Below, piece by piece: positions 22,435 through 34,706 of a stretch of 64,000 nucleotides of DNA. The stretch covers positions 7,069,501 through 7,133,500 of the forward strand of contig BSBM01000877.1 in NCBI GenBank assembly GCA_027924585.1. Reading direction: 5' to 3'. The stretch's first letter is position 1. Every line of letters begins with the position of its first letter. The notes below the pieces were generated by a model. It ran no database searches, was not told the DNA's origin, and saw nothing but the letters and a program-made list of their open reading frames with translations. A program made the position numbers and the translations under genes. This stretch comes from Larix kaempferi (lineage: Eukaryota; Streptophyta; Pinopsida; Pinales; Pinaceae).

Positions 22435-23340
22435 GTAGGGAAATCTAACAAAGCACCAACTCTAGATATTTTCTCTAGAGAAGTTGATGGTATCAAAGAT
22501 TATTATCAACAATATGCATTTATTTGTATGTCTAATGGATTTTGGCCCCACTCAAAATATATACATTTGTGACTATTCACAAACTAAAACAAGCTATGTG
22601 AGGTACATTTATGTTCTAAAGGATTTTTTTTATTGTTAAGCTTCCAAATAAGGTCGAATATCAAAAGTTATTAATGCGGAGCCATGGCTTGGGAGAAGAA
22701 TAGGGTTATGTATGACACCACGGTTCCCAAATTTGATCCTAACACAATGGTTACCCCCAAAATTCCATACTATGTATACCTTCCTAATTTCCCCCTTCAT
22801 TATTAGCACCCATCAATATTAAAAGATATTGGGTAGTAGTCTCGTTTAGCTATTTTTAAAATAGATATTGAGTAGGACGAGAAGGAGTTACTTAGTAATG
22901 CTTGTACCTCTATGGATATTAACCTTAGCAAAGGTCTTCTTGATAAGTTGATATTAAAACAAAACAAATCAAAGTGCACTCAACTACTAGACTATGACAA
23001 TATTTCTTTATGAAGTTGGATTTTGCAAACAACCTAGTCATCTACAAGACTCTTATCCTCAATCTAGAGTACCTACAAAAAGTAAAAAAGGTAATTCCCC
23101 AAATTGAAAAGATAGAAGCCATATATGCCCCTAGATTTGAATGATGAAGAAGATTCTCATGTAGAAGATTTGGACATAGAAGTAGGTGAAAAGGAGAGAA
23201 ATGATGGATTCAAAATCTAAAATTCAGAGTTATATTGGTTCATGGAGATTACAGAAGAAGTAATCCCTCGGGGAACTACTCCATGAAGGAAGATAGTTAC
23301 AAATGAAGTTTCAATTGGAAGAACGAAAAGTGTCATGAAT
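22435..23340 (+). pseudogene. DUF4283 / zinc-knuckle ORF relic, probably LINE ORF1
   Basis: The translated pieces follow the DUF4283 plan typical of plant LINE ORF1-like proteins. In order they are REVDGIKDYYQQYAFIC and NGFWPHS (22478-22550), then PKFDPNTMVTPKIPYYVYLP and NFPLHYxHPSILKDIG (22705-22835). SMDINLSKGLLDKLIL follows (22910-22957), and then CKQPSHLQDSYP (23020-23065), where the knuckle has lost its second and last Cys. An acidic tail (DLNDEEDSHVEDLD) follows. Stops and frameshifts make it non-functional. The reverse transcriptase that would follow is not seen. Confidence 0.72.
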
Positions 23341-23754
23341 CTAAATCTTTTGATTTGAATAAGAAGTAAGCCATGCTATGGAATAATAATGCAACCTTAA
23401 CTCTTGATGGTCCACCTACACAAGGTGTAATAGAAGTTTAAAAAAAATGCTCCTCACTAGTTTGTGATTCCACTTATTGTTTTTTTGTTTTCAAGTAAAT
23501 GTTAGATATATGTGAGAATCCTTAGGGATATTATTGAAATGCTCTCTCTCAAATCATCTTATAATTGTAATTTTTTTTATTAATAAAAAAGTATTACTTA
23601 TTTTTAAATGGAAAATATTTATATTTATTTTTTATTTTTTTCAGTTTAATAAATCTCAAATTAAAATAAATAATTTTCAATTATTATTTATCAATATAAA
23701 TTTATTTTAATTTTAAAAAATTAATTTTTTTTTATTAAATTTAATGAAATCAAT

Positions 23755-23804
23755 TATATATATATATATATATATATAAAATCAATTATATATATATATA
23801 TAAA
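23755..23804. repeat. TA dinucleotide microsatellite
   Basis: Two TA runs at about 23755-23778 and 23788-23802 are separated by AAATCAAT. Confidence 0.9.
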
Positions 23805-24779
23805 ATCAACACTGCAGCATATAAATATACATATATAAATGAAAGCTAATCTGTGCTCAAATATTCCCATGGTTGGCTGCAACTAACAATAAAAATATCA
23901 ACATGGTCCATAAAATTTGCACTTTAATGCAGATGTTTGTGCACAATTGTTTATATTGTGTTTTTTTTCATTCAAAGTTCCATAAACATGTTGTTAATTT
24001 CTGTCCGTCTCTTTTCGTATGCTTCCGTAATGGTTTTACTTTTCCATTTAAAATTCTATATAGATGCTCTTGTTTAAATTTTATATACATGTTGTTATAT
24101 GTCTCTTTTTCTATGCTTATAATATAAAAGGGACAATGTTATTGAATTCGGTATATACATATTTAAGTAATAAAACAAATTACCGAGGATATTCCATATG
24201 GATAGATGATATCTGAAATTGGATTATAATATAATATAGTATTTATTAAATATATGTTATTTATAATAAAGTTAATTTTCATAATTAATAGTTAAATTAA
24301 CTTCTTAATTTATGAAATTTGTGGTAAAAATTTAGGTTAAGTGGAAGGTTGTAGTCTTGAGAGCCTTTGGGCATCTTTGTTGCACAATCACCATCTTTGG
24401 TGGTCACTTACCAACACAAATAGATATGATGAGAGGTTGATGGCTAGATGAGTTAGCTTTGGGTGCCTTGGCATGTTGGCAAGGCACACCATGGACATGT
24501 CGAGCACCCTTGCATGAAGGCAAGGTGCACCACAGACAGTGGCATCTCACACTAGTTGGATAGACCAAGATAATCTTGAAGGGAACTTGGCAAGGTAGTG
24601 AACATTATTGTAGGAAACCTTGTATGTAGGTATGCACGATGCATGGAAAACGAAGTGGCAAGAAGAACCAATCGTCTTATAGGTGACTTGGGTAGACTTG
24701 GTTGGGAAAAGTAAGTGGGTACACTTGGTTGAATGCATGTCAACTAGAGGCAGTTGGACACACATTGGGAGGATGACTG

Positions 24780-25200
24780 TTGCCTTCGTGCTTTTATTGG
24801 GCGCACCTCCTTGGGAGCACTTGGGAACAAGATAGATAGGCATAACTGGAGGCACCTTGTTGGAAGCACTTCCTAGGTGCACTTGGGAACAACTTGTTGG
24901 AGGCACTTGCAATAGATGTGATACAATAGGTGCATCGTATAATGAAGGCACTTGCAATGGATGCAGATGCAATGGGCATGGCTGCATTGGGTACACCTGC
25001 CAAGCACACTTGTAATGGATGCGGATGCGATGGGAACACTTCCCAGATAGACTTGCTATGGGCGTGGATGCAATGGGTATGGATGCAATGGTACACCTAC
25101 TAGACACACTTGCGATGGACATGGATGCAACAGGAACACTTTTTAGATAGGCTTGTTACAGACGTAGATGAGATGGGTGCACTTGTGGGCACTTAGGCAT
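24780..25200. repeat. Degenerate array rich in GGATGCAATGGG and CACTTG motifs
   Basis: The motifs CACTTG(C/T)(A/G)ATGGATGC, GATGC(A/G)ATGGG and GAACACTT recur, with a longer period of about 100 bases near 25005-25200. The bias keeps several minus-strand frames open (for example 24547-25122), but their Ser/Pro/Ile/Cys-rich repeats match no protein family. These frames are read as by-products of the repeat. Confidence 0.55.
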
Positions 25201-25996
25201 TAGTTGAACTTGCAATTGTGATCACATGGCATAGTGGGTACGACACCATGGAGATTAACATTAGTACCCAAGTCATGTAGGTATCATTCAGTTGCATGCA
25301 AACACTTGGGTCCACTTAGAATTGGACGGGATTGCTAGAGTTTGACAAGAACCACGAGGCCTTAAAGTGACTAAGGAAAATCTTGGGAGAATCATTCAAG
25401 CTTGGCAAGGAAGTCCAAAGTGAGCTATGAAATTATGCTAAGTTATGGGTTATGCATAGTAGGATGAAGGGTTATGCACAATAAGTCAATTTGTGTTGGT
25501 TGGGTGAAAAATGAAGTGGTGAACAAGACACATAGGAGGCAGGCTTGTGGTAGATTTAGGGTTTGGTTTGTATAGGGATGTTGGGCATTGAAAGTAGGCT
25601 TGTTTGCCTTAGAATAATTGTATTGGCTGTAAAAGAGTGGCATGCAAGTGGCTTCCATCCCTTGTTGTGTACTGTAAACATTATTCTCATTAATAAATTT
25701 TAAGGCATCTTCCTTGGATTTAGGGTATACATGTGCATGTGTATTGTGGTTTATTTATTGAGATGAATGTTGTTCCATTTCATGAGATGTTGTTGACATT
25801 GGCTAAGTGTTGAACAATGTTAAGAATAATATTGTAAGGATGTTTTAGATGTAATAGTTGGACACATGCTAGACTGTTAAATGAACTTGGTTGAGTAGAA
25901 CTTAGTTGCATTTGATGGTTTGTAGTCTAAGGTGAAGTTATAGGAAGACCTAAGGAGAAGATGTATAGTTTGGTTTTAATAGGAAAACATTGCTCT

Positions 25997-26107
25997 AACC
26001 ATTATGGTTGAGGAAAGGTAGTGTCATACAACCTCATGCGCTGATGCTAAGTTGGGAAAAATCCTAAGTTCAAAGAAACAAGTTTGGATAGACTGTAGTC
26101 TATAACA
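25997..26107 (+). repeat. LTR right end, first copy (partner at 27851-27962)
   Basis: About 111 bases from AACCATTATGG to CTATAACA align with 27851-27962 from AACACTCATGG to CATGACA. Shared words include TGAGG(A/C)AAGGTA, ATCCTAAGT, AAATTCCTAA-like and ACTGTA(G)AGTC. Both end in (A)ACA, the usual LTR end. The first copy is followed two bases later by the primer-binding site. Confidence 0.6.
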
Positions 26108-26734
26108 AGTGGTATCATTGTAGTTTTGGACATTGTTACTTCTATGGAAATGGGTTGCAAATAACTGTTGGGCACTCTTCTTCATGCCTAGGAAAACTTA
26201 GAGGCAAGGGATAGTCCTTGAGGCAAGTTGGCAAGTAGTTTTGAAGGAGATATAAAGTTGAGATCACATAATTGGAAGTTGCAATCACAAAGTTGTGATG
26301 ATCACTGACTTGTGCCAAGGCGCAGTTTGTTCGCACAGACTTTGGAAGTCGAACACTCTTCATTGTGAATTGGAAAGAGGTAGAAGAATTCATTTAAATA
26401 TTATGAAGGTGTACAAGAGTAGGCTTGAGGCAGAAAGGTGAACCGAGTCTTGAAGACTTGTACAAACTATTACAATGTGCCTAAGAGAGTCAAACCACTC
26501 TGGGATTGCAACATGGATGGCATAGAAAAAGAGTCATGGAGACCAAGATTGAAGTTGTGATCATGGATCGAGAATGTCTATATTAGGAGACACATGAGAT
26601 GCACCGTGCATGTATGAAGTAGATAGGGAAGACTAGTGCAAGGGTTGAAGGTTGGTATTGGCAAGTGGGATCATGGGCATAGGTTGACATCATTTGGAAG
26701 GAAGGATGCCAAATTCATAGTAGAGGTGCAACAT

Positions 26735-27441
26735 ATGTTATCTAAGTCCAGAAGTAAGGGTCTTGCATGTTTCACTTGTCAATAGAATCATTTCTTCATT
26801 GATTATCCATTGAAGGAAAGGTTGAAAGGCTTGGAATAATTTCAAGTATGACCAACATTGGTTGCGAAGACAATAGCCTTGGGAGAAACTCAAGTGCAAG
26901 AGACTTAAAAGGTAGAATGGAGGTTCTGGGGACCTTGACAACAAGTCTGGGCAAGTTTGTTATAGGAGTTCATAAATAGGATTCATAAGTTGGAGGCATG
27001 AATGACCTTTATTTTGTGAATGCAACCATGAGTGGATTGAAGGTGGTAGCCCTTATTGACTCCATTGTGATCCATAGATTTGTAAGTGAATGTAATGCTA
27101 CAACAATTCACCATAAGCTCGAGGACAACTTGGCCACATTCAAGGTGGTGAACTCAACAATGAAGGCGATACTAGGAGCACTTCATTTTGCATCTATGAA
27201 GGTTGAGGAATGTTTTGACAGTTTGGACTTGACAATGGCTCCATGGGAAGACCATGCAATCATCTTGGAGAAATGCTTTCTCAAGCTTGCAAAAGTTGTT
27301 CTACTGCCCCATGATAAATGTTTGATTTTCTTAGATGAATCCATGACTTGCGTCGTGTCGATGATGACTAGAAGGAAGTTGGGAAGTATGCCGATAATGT
27401 CAATCATAAAATTGATTGAGGAAACCAGTGAGCCTATATAA
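26735..27441 (+). pseudogene. gag zinc knuckle and aspartic protease relic of copy 3
   Basis: Near 26747-26795 a knuckle reads CFTCQ, then a stop, NHFFIDYP, so the last Cys is Tyr. The frame at 26998-27441 (147 residues) is a retropepsin-like domain: NATMSGLKVVALIDSIVIHRFVSE in place of the family's L-I-D-S-G-A-T-H-N-F-V-S-E, so Asp is kept but Gly of the D-S/T-G triad is Ile. It then runs through VKVVN-like, AILGALHFASMKVEE and LAKVVLLPHDKCLIFLDE. This type of protease sits between gag and RT in gypsy elements. Confidence 0.75.
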
Positions 27442-27962
27442 TTTCCTTGCATTGTTTCATAGAAGTAAGAGAATTTGGTTTTGGAAAAAGTAGCCTTAGG
27501 TGCCCAAGATGGTGGAGACCATATCGAGAAGAGGTTGGAAACATTAGATACCTCGGTGGAGTTGGTATTGAAGAATATTGAATTCTTTTTGTACTTTGGA
27601 TGACTAGAAGAAATATATTGAAGTTGGAAGTTGCATCAACAATAGTTGCAAAGGTAAAAAACAAAGACACTTACCGGGGTGCACCTTGTTGCACATACAA
27701 TTGTGCACAAGATGAGGTAGGTTAGATGGATGTCTCATTTTTTATGGAAAATAGTCTAAGTGTTGGATTGTAGTAGTGCATAAGGCACTCACCCAACAAG
27801 ACTCTTAATGGCAAGATGATAGCATGGTTACAATAGGCACGGGTTGGTATAACACTCATGGCTGAGGCAAGGTAATGTTGCACAATCCTAAGTGCCAATA
27901 CAAAGTTAGTAAAATTCCTAAATTTGAAGAAAAAAATTTAAATAAACTGTAAGTCCATGACA

Positions 27963-29215
27963 TTAAGTCCATATATATATATATAAAGTAAGACTTTATT
28001 GATGATACTCCATAAAAATAAAGTATACATAAAATTTGATTATAAAAACATAGTATATTTTTAATAAATAAGTATTGTTAAAAGCACCTTTAAAGTTTAT
28101 GAGCAAAGAAGTTTGAAAAGGAATATCACTTCCTTTTAACATACAATATTCTTAATAAAATAGAAGACAATTTAATTTTTTAAACAAATTACTTTTCAAA
28201 ACTGTGTATCTTTTAAAAGTTATATTAATTTTAATATTTATTTTTCCATTATTGGTAATACTACCTTATATATTAAATTAAAATACTTTAAAGATAAACA
28301 AATTTATAAATTTATAATATAAAGAAGGTTGAAAAAAATAACCCTTTCCTTTAACATTTAATACTTTTAATAATATAAAAACATAATTTGACATAGTTTA
28401 TAAATTAATTTAAAATTTTGTGATTTATATTAATTTTAATATTTTTATTTCCACTATATTTAAATATAAAATGATATTTTAAAATGATTTAATATTTTAA
28501 AAATGATATTTTAAAAAAGATTTAGTATGACTTATTTTATTTAGATCTTGTTGGTTTGGGAGGACATTAAACACAATCCTTTTAAATTCTTTTTTTCTCA
28601 ACAAAATTTATATTTTTCGATATATTTTTAATATAAAAGGATATTGCGTATATAATAATTTTAAGTAATAATAAAAAAATATAAAATTTGATTTTAAAAG
28701 TAAATAATTATTAAATGAATATTTTTAAATTTAAAATAAATGTTTTAAGTAAAATTGATATTTACACCTTTTGGGAAAGTAAATAAAAAAAATTGAAAAT
28801 GATTACCACTTTATTTTTACTTATCTTTCTCTTATAATATAAGACACAATTTTACTTAATTTCATAACTTATTTACTAAATTTTATAATTTACAATATTT
28901 CATAACTTATTTACTTAATTTTATAATTTACAATATGTTTGACCAAATTATTGATTCAAATTATTTTTGCTAAATTATCTCCAAATTTATTTGATCATTT
29001 TAAAATTTACAAATTTCACTTTTTGTTTTTGCTTTCCTTTTTCATAAATACCTTAAACAACATAATATGCATGTATACCCTTTAGAAATGTATCCCCACT
29101 TATATCTTTATTTATATTTCCAAACATATCATTATTCTTCCCAAGTTTGGAGATTGAAATGTTGAGGGAAGTTGTTTGGTATGTTTCTCTATTGTTTTTT
29201 TTCCTTTAAAATTTG
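27963..29215. other. AT-rich DNA with a 38-bp tandem duplication
   Basis: No coding signal. Bases 28861-28898 (TTCATAACTTATTTACTAAA...) recur at 28899-28936 with one change. Confidence 0.6.
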
Positions 29216-29219
29216 ATGT

Positions 29220-29349
29220 GCAGGTTGTTATATGTATTTGTTGATAGGTTTGAAATGCCCTCCTTAATTTGATGTGCATGTTGTTATATGTATTTGTTGA
29301 TAGGTTTGAAATGCATGTTGTTATATGTATTTGTTCATAGGTTTGAAAT
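29220..29349. repeat. Three copies of a 37-bp unit
   Basis: GCA(G/T)GTTGTTATATGTATTTG and TT(G/C)ATAGGTTTGAAAT occur at 29220, 29276 and 29313. The last two are directly adjacent; the first two are separated by a 20-base spacer. Confidence 0.8.
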
Positions 29350-30470
29350 GCCCTATTGTTAACAGTAAGGTATTCAACTCAATATGAGGTCCTAATCAAA
29401 CCTCATATTATTTGGATTAAGGAACTCATCTAAATTATGGCTTAACAATTGTTATTTGCTTTTGTTTTCGGTTTTGGGGATGTTGTGTAGAATGAAGTAT
29501 GTTGCTAATATAATGCAAAAAAACTAAAAGTAACATATCCTAGTTAGGAGTTGCAACTAAGTGTCTTTTAATTACTGAATGCACAAATTTAAAGTTATGA
29601 GTAACCAAGAAAATAAGTTTTCTGAGCACAAGTAATACATGTAGGCATACACATCAATTGGAAATTCAAGAGGATTAGTCCCATTTAATCTAGCTGAAAA
29701 CAATAATTATTTTACCGATCAAGTAATTTATGAGTTGTAAGGATTAGAAAACTTGAGGAACATGCACTAAATAGTCACACACTAGTGAAATATCTCCATG
29801 AAACAATATAATATAAACAATCAATAAGTTAAGCTATTCATACACTTAGACAGTTTGAACATTATCCAAAATTTGCAATCTTGGCTCAAGAACTTCTTCA
29901 GATTAATGCACACAATTTTTTACAATAGCTACAAAACATCTCAAACATCTCAAAGCTCTTGTTGTAGAAAAAATTGCACAAGTGTGAATTCCTCCACTTG
30001 GTAAGGAGCTAGGCGTTGTAGCCTGCATCAAGGTGTCAATCCTTGGAACCCTTGTGTGAGTGTGGTTGTCCTCCAAATGATCATGCAAGAGATTGTTAGT
30101 GGAATTCATATGAAAAAAAGAAAATTGAACAAAATATAATAAAAAGGAAATGGGGGGAGATGGAATACTCCAACAATGATCAAAGGTATGCAAAACCACT
30201 TTGTATTTCCCAATGGTTAATATGTACAATACCTAGGAGGTGTGGGATTCAAGGGAAGCCAACAATCTCCCTTAGGGAGGCCTTTTTTGTCCAAACTATA
30301 TGCTAAGTGCATGGTAGAACAATGGAGAGAACTGTTGCACCTTGGAGGAAGGTGAAAAGGGAGCTTGGGAATGCTTACAAAGGTAGGAAGAGGTGGGATA
30401 TGAGGAAGCTCCCACACAAATCCAACAACATAACTTTGCTCTTCTTTCTCTCTGCAAAATGCATGTCAAT
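29350..30470. other. Noncoding, element-like DNA
   Basis: No recognisable protein. On the minus strand the stretch from 30470 to about 29930 reads like a retroelement leader lying downstream of the TATA box at 30476. The open frame at 29903-30229 has no domain. Confidence 0.35.
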
Positions 30471-30475
30471 GGCCT

Positions 30476-30490
30476 CCTTTTATAGGACAA
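30476..30490 (-). promoter_or_regulatory. TATA box, minus strand, LTR-like context
   Basis: On the minus strand the sequence reads CCTATAAAAGGAGGCC, a strong plant TATA box, followed by an AGAGAGAAAGAAG leader. Such boxes sit in the U3 part of LTRs; no LTR borders could be fixed here. Confidence 0.45.
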
Positions 30491-30683
30491 GAGGTGGCCA
30501 AGAAACAACTAGATCCAAATGTGAATGCCATCACCTCATGAAGTGGTTCCAAATATACAAAGGGGGCTATTTAATGCCACAAAGAGTGTAAGGAGCACCA
30601 AATTCGAATTGTGGAGGTGATGGTCCATTGATGAGCCTTTAATGCGCTGCAGGTAGTTGAGATTCAATTGTTTTTTGTAGTAG

Positions 30684-30747
30684 TACGACCTTAATGAAGA
30701 AAAGTCGTGTGATAGCACGATCTTTATGAAGAAAAGTTGTGTGATAC
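30684..30747. repeat. 32-bp tandem duplication
   Basis: TACGACCTTAATGAAGAAAA(G)TCGTGTGATAG at 30684 recurs as CACGATCTTTATGAAGAAAA(G)TTGTGTGATAC at 30716. Confidence 0.75.
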
Positions 30748-31988
30748 ACTAGCTGGGTACATAGTTATAAATCCTGCATGATATCATGGATTTTGAAGGA
30801 AAATTCGTGCGAGTGGCCCAAAATTCATTTCTTTTGTACTGTGAGGCTCAAACTGTTTTGTGCATCTGCTGAGGATGTCTTTGGTGAACTGCATTCTTTA
30901 TGTTGATGGCACCTTACTGCAAGAAGCACTGAAATGTCACATATGTGTGAGATTTAGGCGTTAACAGATTCCCTATGATGTAGGAGGTTCAAAAGGTATT
31001 GTAGATCCGATAATGCATCATCGTTTCTTGTGTTTCTCTCCTATTATGTAGTACAAAGCATATGTGGACGATATGGTCCTCCCATGGGAGAATATTGTTG
31101 GTGATGACTATTGAAGATGTAATAATGAATGTGGTTTTATAAAAATGAGGCAGGTATACACATGCTCATGGAAAGTTGTCAAGGTGATTACAATAAGAGA
31201 AGACCAAGGGGTCAACTCAAAGATATTGTTGGGACATGGATGAAGGTGGATTCGATCCATGTGAGAGTAACTGAACCGAGGACTATTTTTGAGTGTTGAA
31301 GAAGCGGGAATGTTGATGATTATGATAAATCCCACTGGGGTGGGGGACCAAAATGATGGTGAAGTTTCCTAAGGGAAAAATTTACTGTTCCAGATGAACT
31401 GCTACCATGGTTTGCAAATGTGAACAATGATACCTTCAAAAGTACGTTTCCCCCTGATGCGATAAATGTGTTGATGTTGAGCATAGGGCGAACCACTAAG
31501 TTAGGGAGAAATAATGATTCTCCCTACTGAGTTCAAGGTTATCCCTTAGATTGATTGAAAGGGACCCCAAGGTACAACTGCAACCATTGCAACTCTCATA
31601 ATAGAGTGATATAATGTTGACGAGAGCTGAAGTACATGATAAGATGAGGGTCTTATCCTGAGAACCAAGATCATATCGTAACAAACTATTGGATGGATAG
31701 AACTGACACAAGACTTGCTGATAAGCATGGGGCTCATAAATTCTTTTGATCGATGTAAACATGGGGAGTGTGGATGAAAACCTTCCATTCAGAAAGGTAC
31801 AGAGTGAAATGAAGGGATACAAACTGCAAATGAGGGGGCTTTGATGGAGACACAATACTGAGAGTAATGGTGACCGAAAAAACAGATATGGCTGAGACTC
31901 AAATACATCAATCAAAGGATACCATGGGTTGCTGCAAAAAAGAATATGGTGTTCCCGCAATGTTATGTGGATGTGGGAACGGTTTGTA
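30748..31988. other. G-rich noncoding stretch
   Basis: The plus strand is rich in GATG, GTGGG and TTGA words. A minus-strand open frame of 181 codons (31496-32041) is Ser/Leu/Tyr-rich and matches nothing known to me, so no gene is called. It may be the noncoding part of a retroelement. Confidence 0.35.
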
Positions 31989-32135
31989 CATAAAGAATAA
32001 TTGGTGGGGTCCCCACAAGTTTGAGGGTATTGGGGGACCAATTTGATGATGGGTGGAATTCCAGCGGTTTTGAGTGAATCGAGGAATCAATTTGATGATG
32101 GGTGAAGTTCTCACGATTTTGAGTGAGTCAGGGAA
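31989..32135. repeat. 49-bp tandem repeat, three copies
   Basis: Units near 31989, 32038 and 32087 share ATTTGATGATGGGTG, a short variable part, and TTTTGAGTGA(A/G)TC(G/A)(A/G)G. The first copy is the most decayed. Confidence 0.65.
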
Positions 32136-32861
32136 CTATTTCCATGATGATGTGAGCGTTGTTTTGAGAGCGCGAAGATGGGTTCCCCATGAATCAATGC
32201 CATGCATCTTGTTCCTGCGGGAATAACTGAATAGAATTGGTTGCTTCGGAGGATGGGGGCCCCATTAGTGTCTTGGCGGGGGTGATGATACAAAGAAGAT
32301 TACAAATGGTATATTTATCATGGAGGTATGAGTGGTCAACTGTGGTTCTTGATCGTAACTTGTGTCGAGGAATATTGTGGAATTGATTGCTGAAGGTGGG
32401 GGAGTAAATGCACAGCTATAAAATGATGAACGAAGGGTTCATTGTTTTCAAGATTGATCAAATTCCTTGGACTTGTGGAGGGGTTCGACCTCATGGGTGT
32501 CAAATGATGACTAGAAGGTGATGGTGCACACAACAATGGGGGGGAGAATGCTACCCATAGTAGTAATATTGATGGCATATCATTACAGAGGGGTGGGACC
32601 CTATGGTTATCAACAGGAATATCTGGAAAGTGAAATGCAAATAGAGGGGAGGTGTTTCCTATATGCTAGTTTAAAAGTGATACTTGTGATAGAAATCCTG
32701 CGCCATTGATGAGAGGGTTGGAATCTCAATGTTGTGGTCATTATCCTGCAGACATGACACAAATAACCAAGTGTAATAGAGAATATGACAAAGGTATTGA
32801 CAATGCATAAATTAACCAGAAACATAGCGCACCTTTCCCTCATTTTTAGGAAACATGTAAT

Positions 32862-33385
32862 TGTTGGAATATATTTATTCCTTGGAAGGTAATAATGTCT
32901 TTGCATTATGTCAGAAGTTATCCACAATATTATGTAAAAGAGTAACACATTATATCCCATATTCATTATAGTAAAGTATACTCTTGATATCCATTGTTAT
33001 ATAAATAGATGTTATTACGGAGAATTATACTATCCCACATGCAATATGTGAGAGTAATTCCTCCACATCTTTTGGTATATAATAGGGTTAAGGGAGTCAC
33101 ATCACATACAGTGAACATTCCATCATACTATTACAACACATTGTATTGTGCTCACAAGCTCTCTTCTATAGTGTATTGGGGTTATTTGTAATTGCTCTCT
33201 TGTAAGATTGAAGGAGATTTCTGGAGATAGAAGTAGACAAAATTCCCATGGACGTAGCCCAATTGGGTGAACCACGCATATCTGGTGTATTCTCTTCCTT
33301 GTTCTCTTTCTGTTCTTATTTATGTTGATATGTTATTGATTGCTTAGATAGGTAAGCTAGTTTAGCTAGATCTTTAACTCTAACA
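32862..33385 (+). repeat. 5' LTR of the copia element
   Basis: Starts TGTTGGAATA and ends CTCTAACA, immediately before the primer-binding site. A TATA-like TTATATAAATAG lies near 32997. The U5 part carries GGGTGAACCACGC (33266-33278), a sequence common near the end of plant copia LTRs. Confidence 0.8.
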
Positions 33386-33397
33386 TGGTATCAGAGA
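33386..33397 (+). other. Primer-binding site, initiator tRNA-Met
   Basis: TGGTATCAGAGA, one base from the perfect TGGTATCAGAGC, directly after the LTR end. Confidence 0.8.
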
Positions 33398-34228
33398 TGG
33401 CTGCTATGATCTAGCACCTTCTATAGCTTTCAATCAATATCTATTATCATCTGGGAATTTTTTATTCTTGTAGATTTGATTTCTATCTGGTATCCATTAG
33501 GCTTCTCTTCAGATCTGGGCATGATTCTGCATTTTTTTTTATAACCCTAACTTTGTTGTGTAGTTTTTTGCAGAAATTTTTTAAGGGTCTCTTGAAGTTT
33601 TTTTCTGTAGATCTATATGATTTTTGGATTATTCTCAAGGAGATCTATCTTCTGGTTGTCAGATCTGTTGTTTTCGTCCAAGTTTGGTATATTTTTTGTA
33701 GGTTTTTGTCAGCAGCTTAATTGGCACTGTTTTCGGCCTAAAACTAGACATTCACGACTTTTTCTTTGCAGACAGCGCATGTAACCATGACTTGCCTTAT
33801 TGCGAACCTGCGAATATACTGTAGACCCACGAATTTCAGTGTACAGATCTGTGTCTACTACGACATACTTGCGCCTTCTCTACTGTAAACTTGCACTTAC
33901 TTCAGTATACCCGCAACCCTCTTGTGCAGAACTCGTGAGTGCTTCGACATAACCGCGACTTCATTGTGCAGAAACCTATGGTTATCAGATCTAACCGCGA
34001 CCTTGTTGTGAAGAAACCCATGAGTATCATATCTACTCACGAGTTTACTATGGAAGACCCACGAGTGACTTTTCTTGGACTTTTTTTAAGGGGCCACAAA
34101 ATTTTTCTATTTTTTAATGTGTTTCTTCATATCCAAATAATAAAGTGTATCATTTTTCTGTTATTCACTTTTTTCTCTTGTCATTTCTAGAATTTGGGTT
34201 TAATTTTCTTGTCAATATTTCTATCATT

Positions 34229-34705
34229 ATGAATTCAGAAGTAGCTTCTGTTCCTGAACTTGTTGGTCCTAACTATCTTGCATGGAAAATAAAAATAATT
34301 GATTTTCTCAGGAGTAAGAATCTATGGAGGATTGTTAATGGTGAACACAAGAAACTTAGTGATGCTAAAGATGTGGCTATATGGGAAGATAAATGTGATC
34401 AAGCAAGAGGGCCCATTGGTCGAACGGTTTCAGATAGTCTTCAGGTAAGTATTGAGGTAGAAGACAACCCGATTGAGGTATGGAAAATTCTTTCTTCTTT
34501 ATTTGATAAATCTGACGATGTTTATGTTTATGACCTTGAAAATAAGATTTTTGAGATAGATCCTACTAACCTTGAAAGAGTAGAATTATATCTTGTTGAA
34601 GTGAAAAATTTAAATGAAAAATTAAATAATTGTGGTAAATATTACAAGATGACAGACACTGCTCTTATAATTCTTGTAGAACAAAAAATTTCCATCTTGT
34701 TTTGA
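34229..34705 (+). pseudogene. copia gag N-terminal part
   Basis: The start is the Met at 34229 (MNSEVASVPELVGPNYLAWK). Before it the open frame holds only leader-like sequence. The DUF4219/UBN2 gag fold is recognisable in LVGPNYLAWKIKIIDFLRS, AIWEDKCDQARGPIGRTVSD and EVWKILSSLFDKSDD. The frame ends at a stop at 34705 where the sequence should continue, and the rest of gag resumes in another frame at 34707. It would form the particle shell. Confidence 0.8.
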
Positions 34706-34706
34706 C

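Larger units (their letters stand above)
25400..27962 (+). mobile_element. Ty3/gypsy relic with protease (copy 3), pol deleted
   Basis: A weak primer-binding site (TGGTATCAT at 26110-26118) follows an LTR right end, and gag-like and protease sequence runs to about 27450. A second copy of the LTR right end then appears at 27851-27962 without RT or integrase between. This is an internally deleted element. The left LTR edge is not clear and is set at about 25400 only because the sequence there changes character. A polyadenylation-like stretch near 25670-25700 fits an LTR. Confidence 0.6.

Noticed and set aside
24547-25122. 191-codon minus-strand frame
   Set aside because: Its repeated Ser-Ile-Ala-Ser and Cys/His-containing segments come from the underlying DNA repeat, not a protein family.
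31496-32041. 181-codon minus-strand frame
   Set aside because: Ser/Leu/Tyr-rich with no motif; composition follows the local G-rich noncoding strand and the 49-bp tandem repeat.
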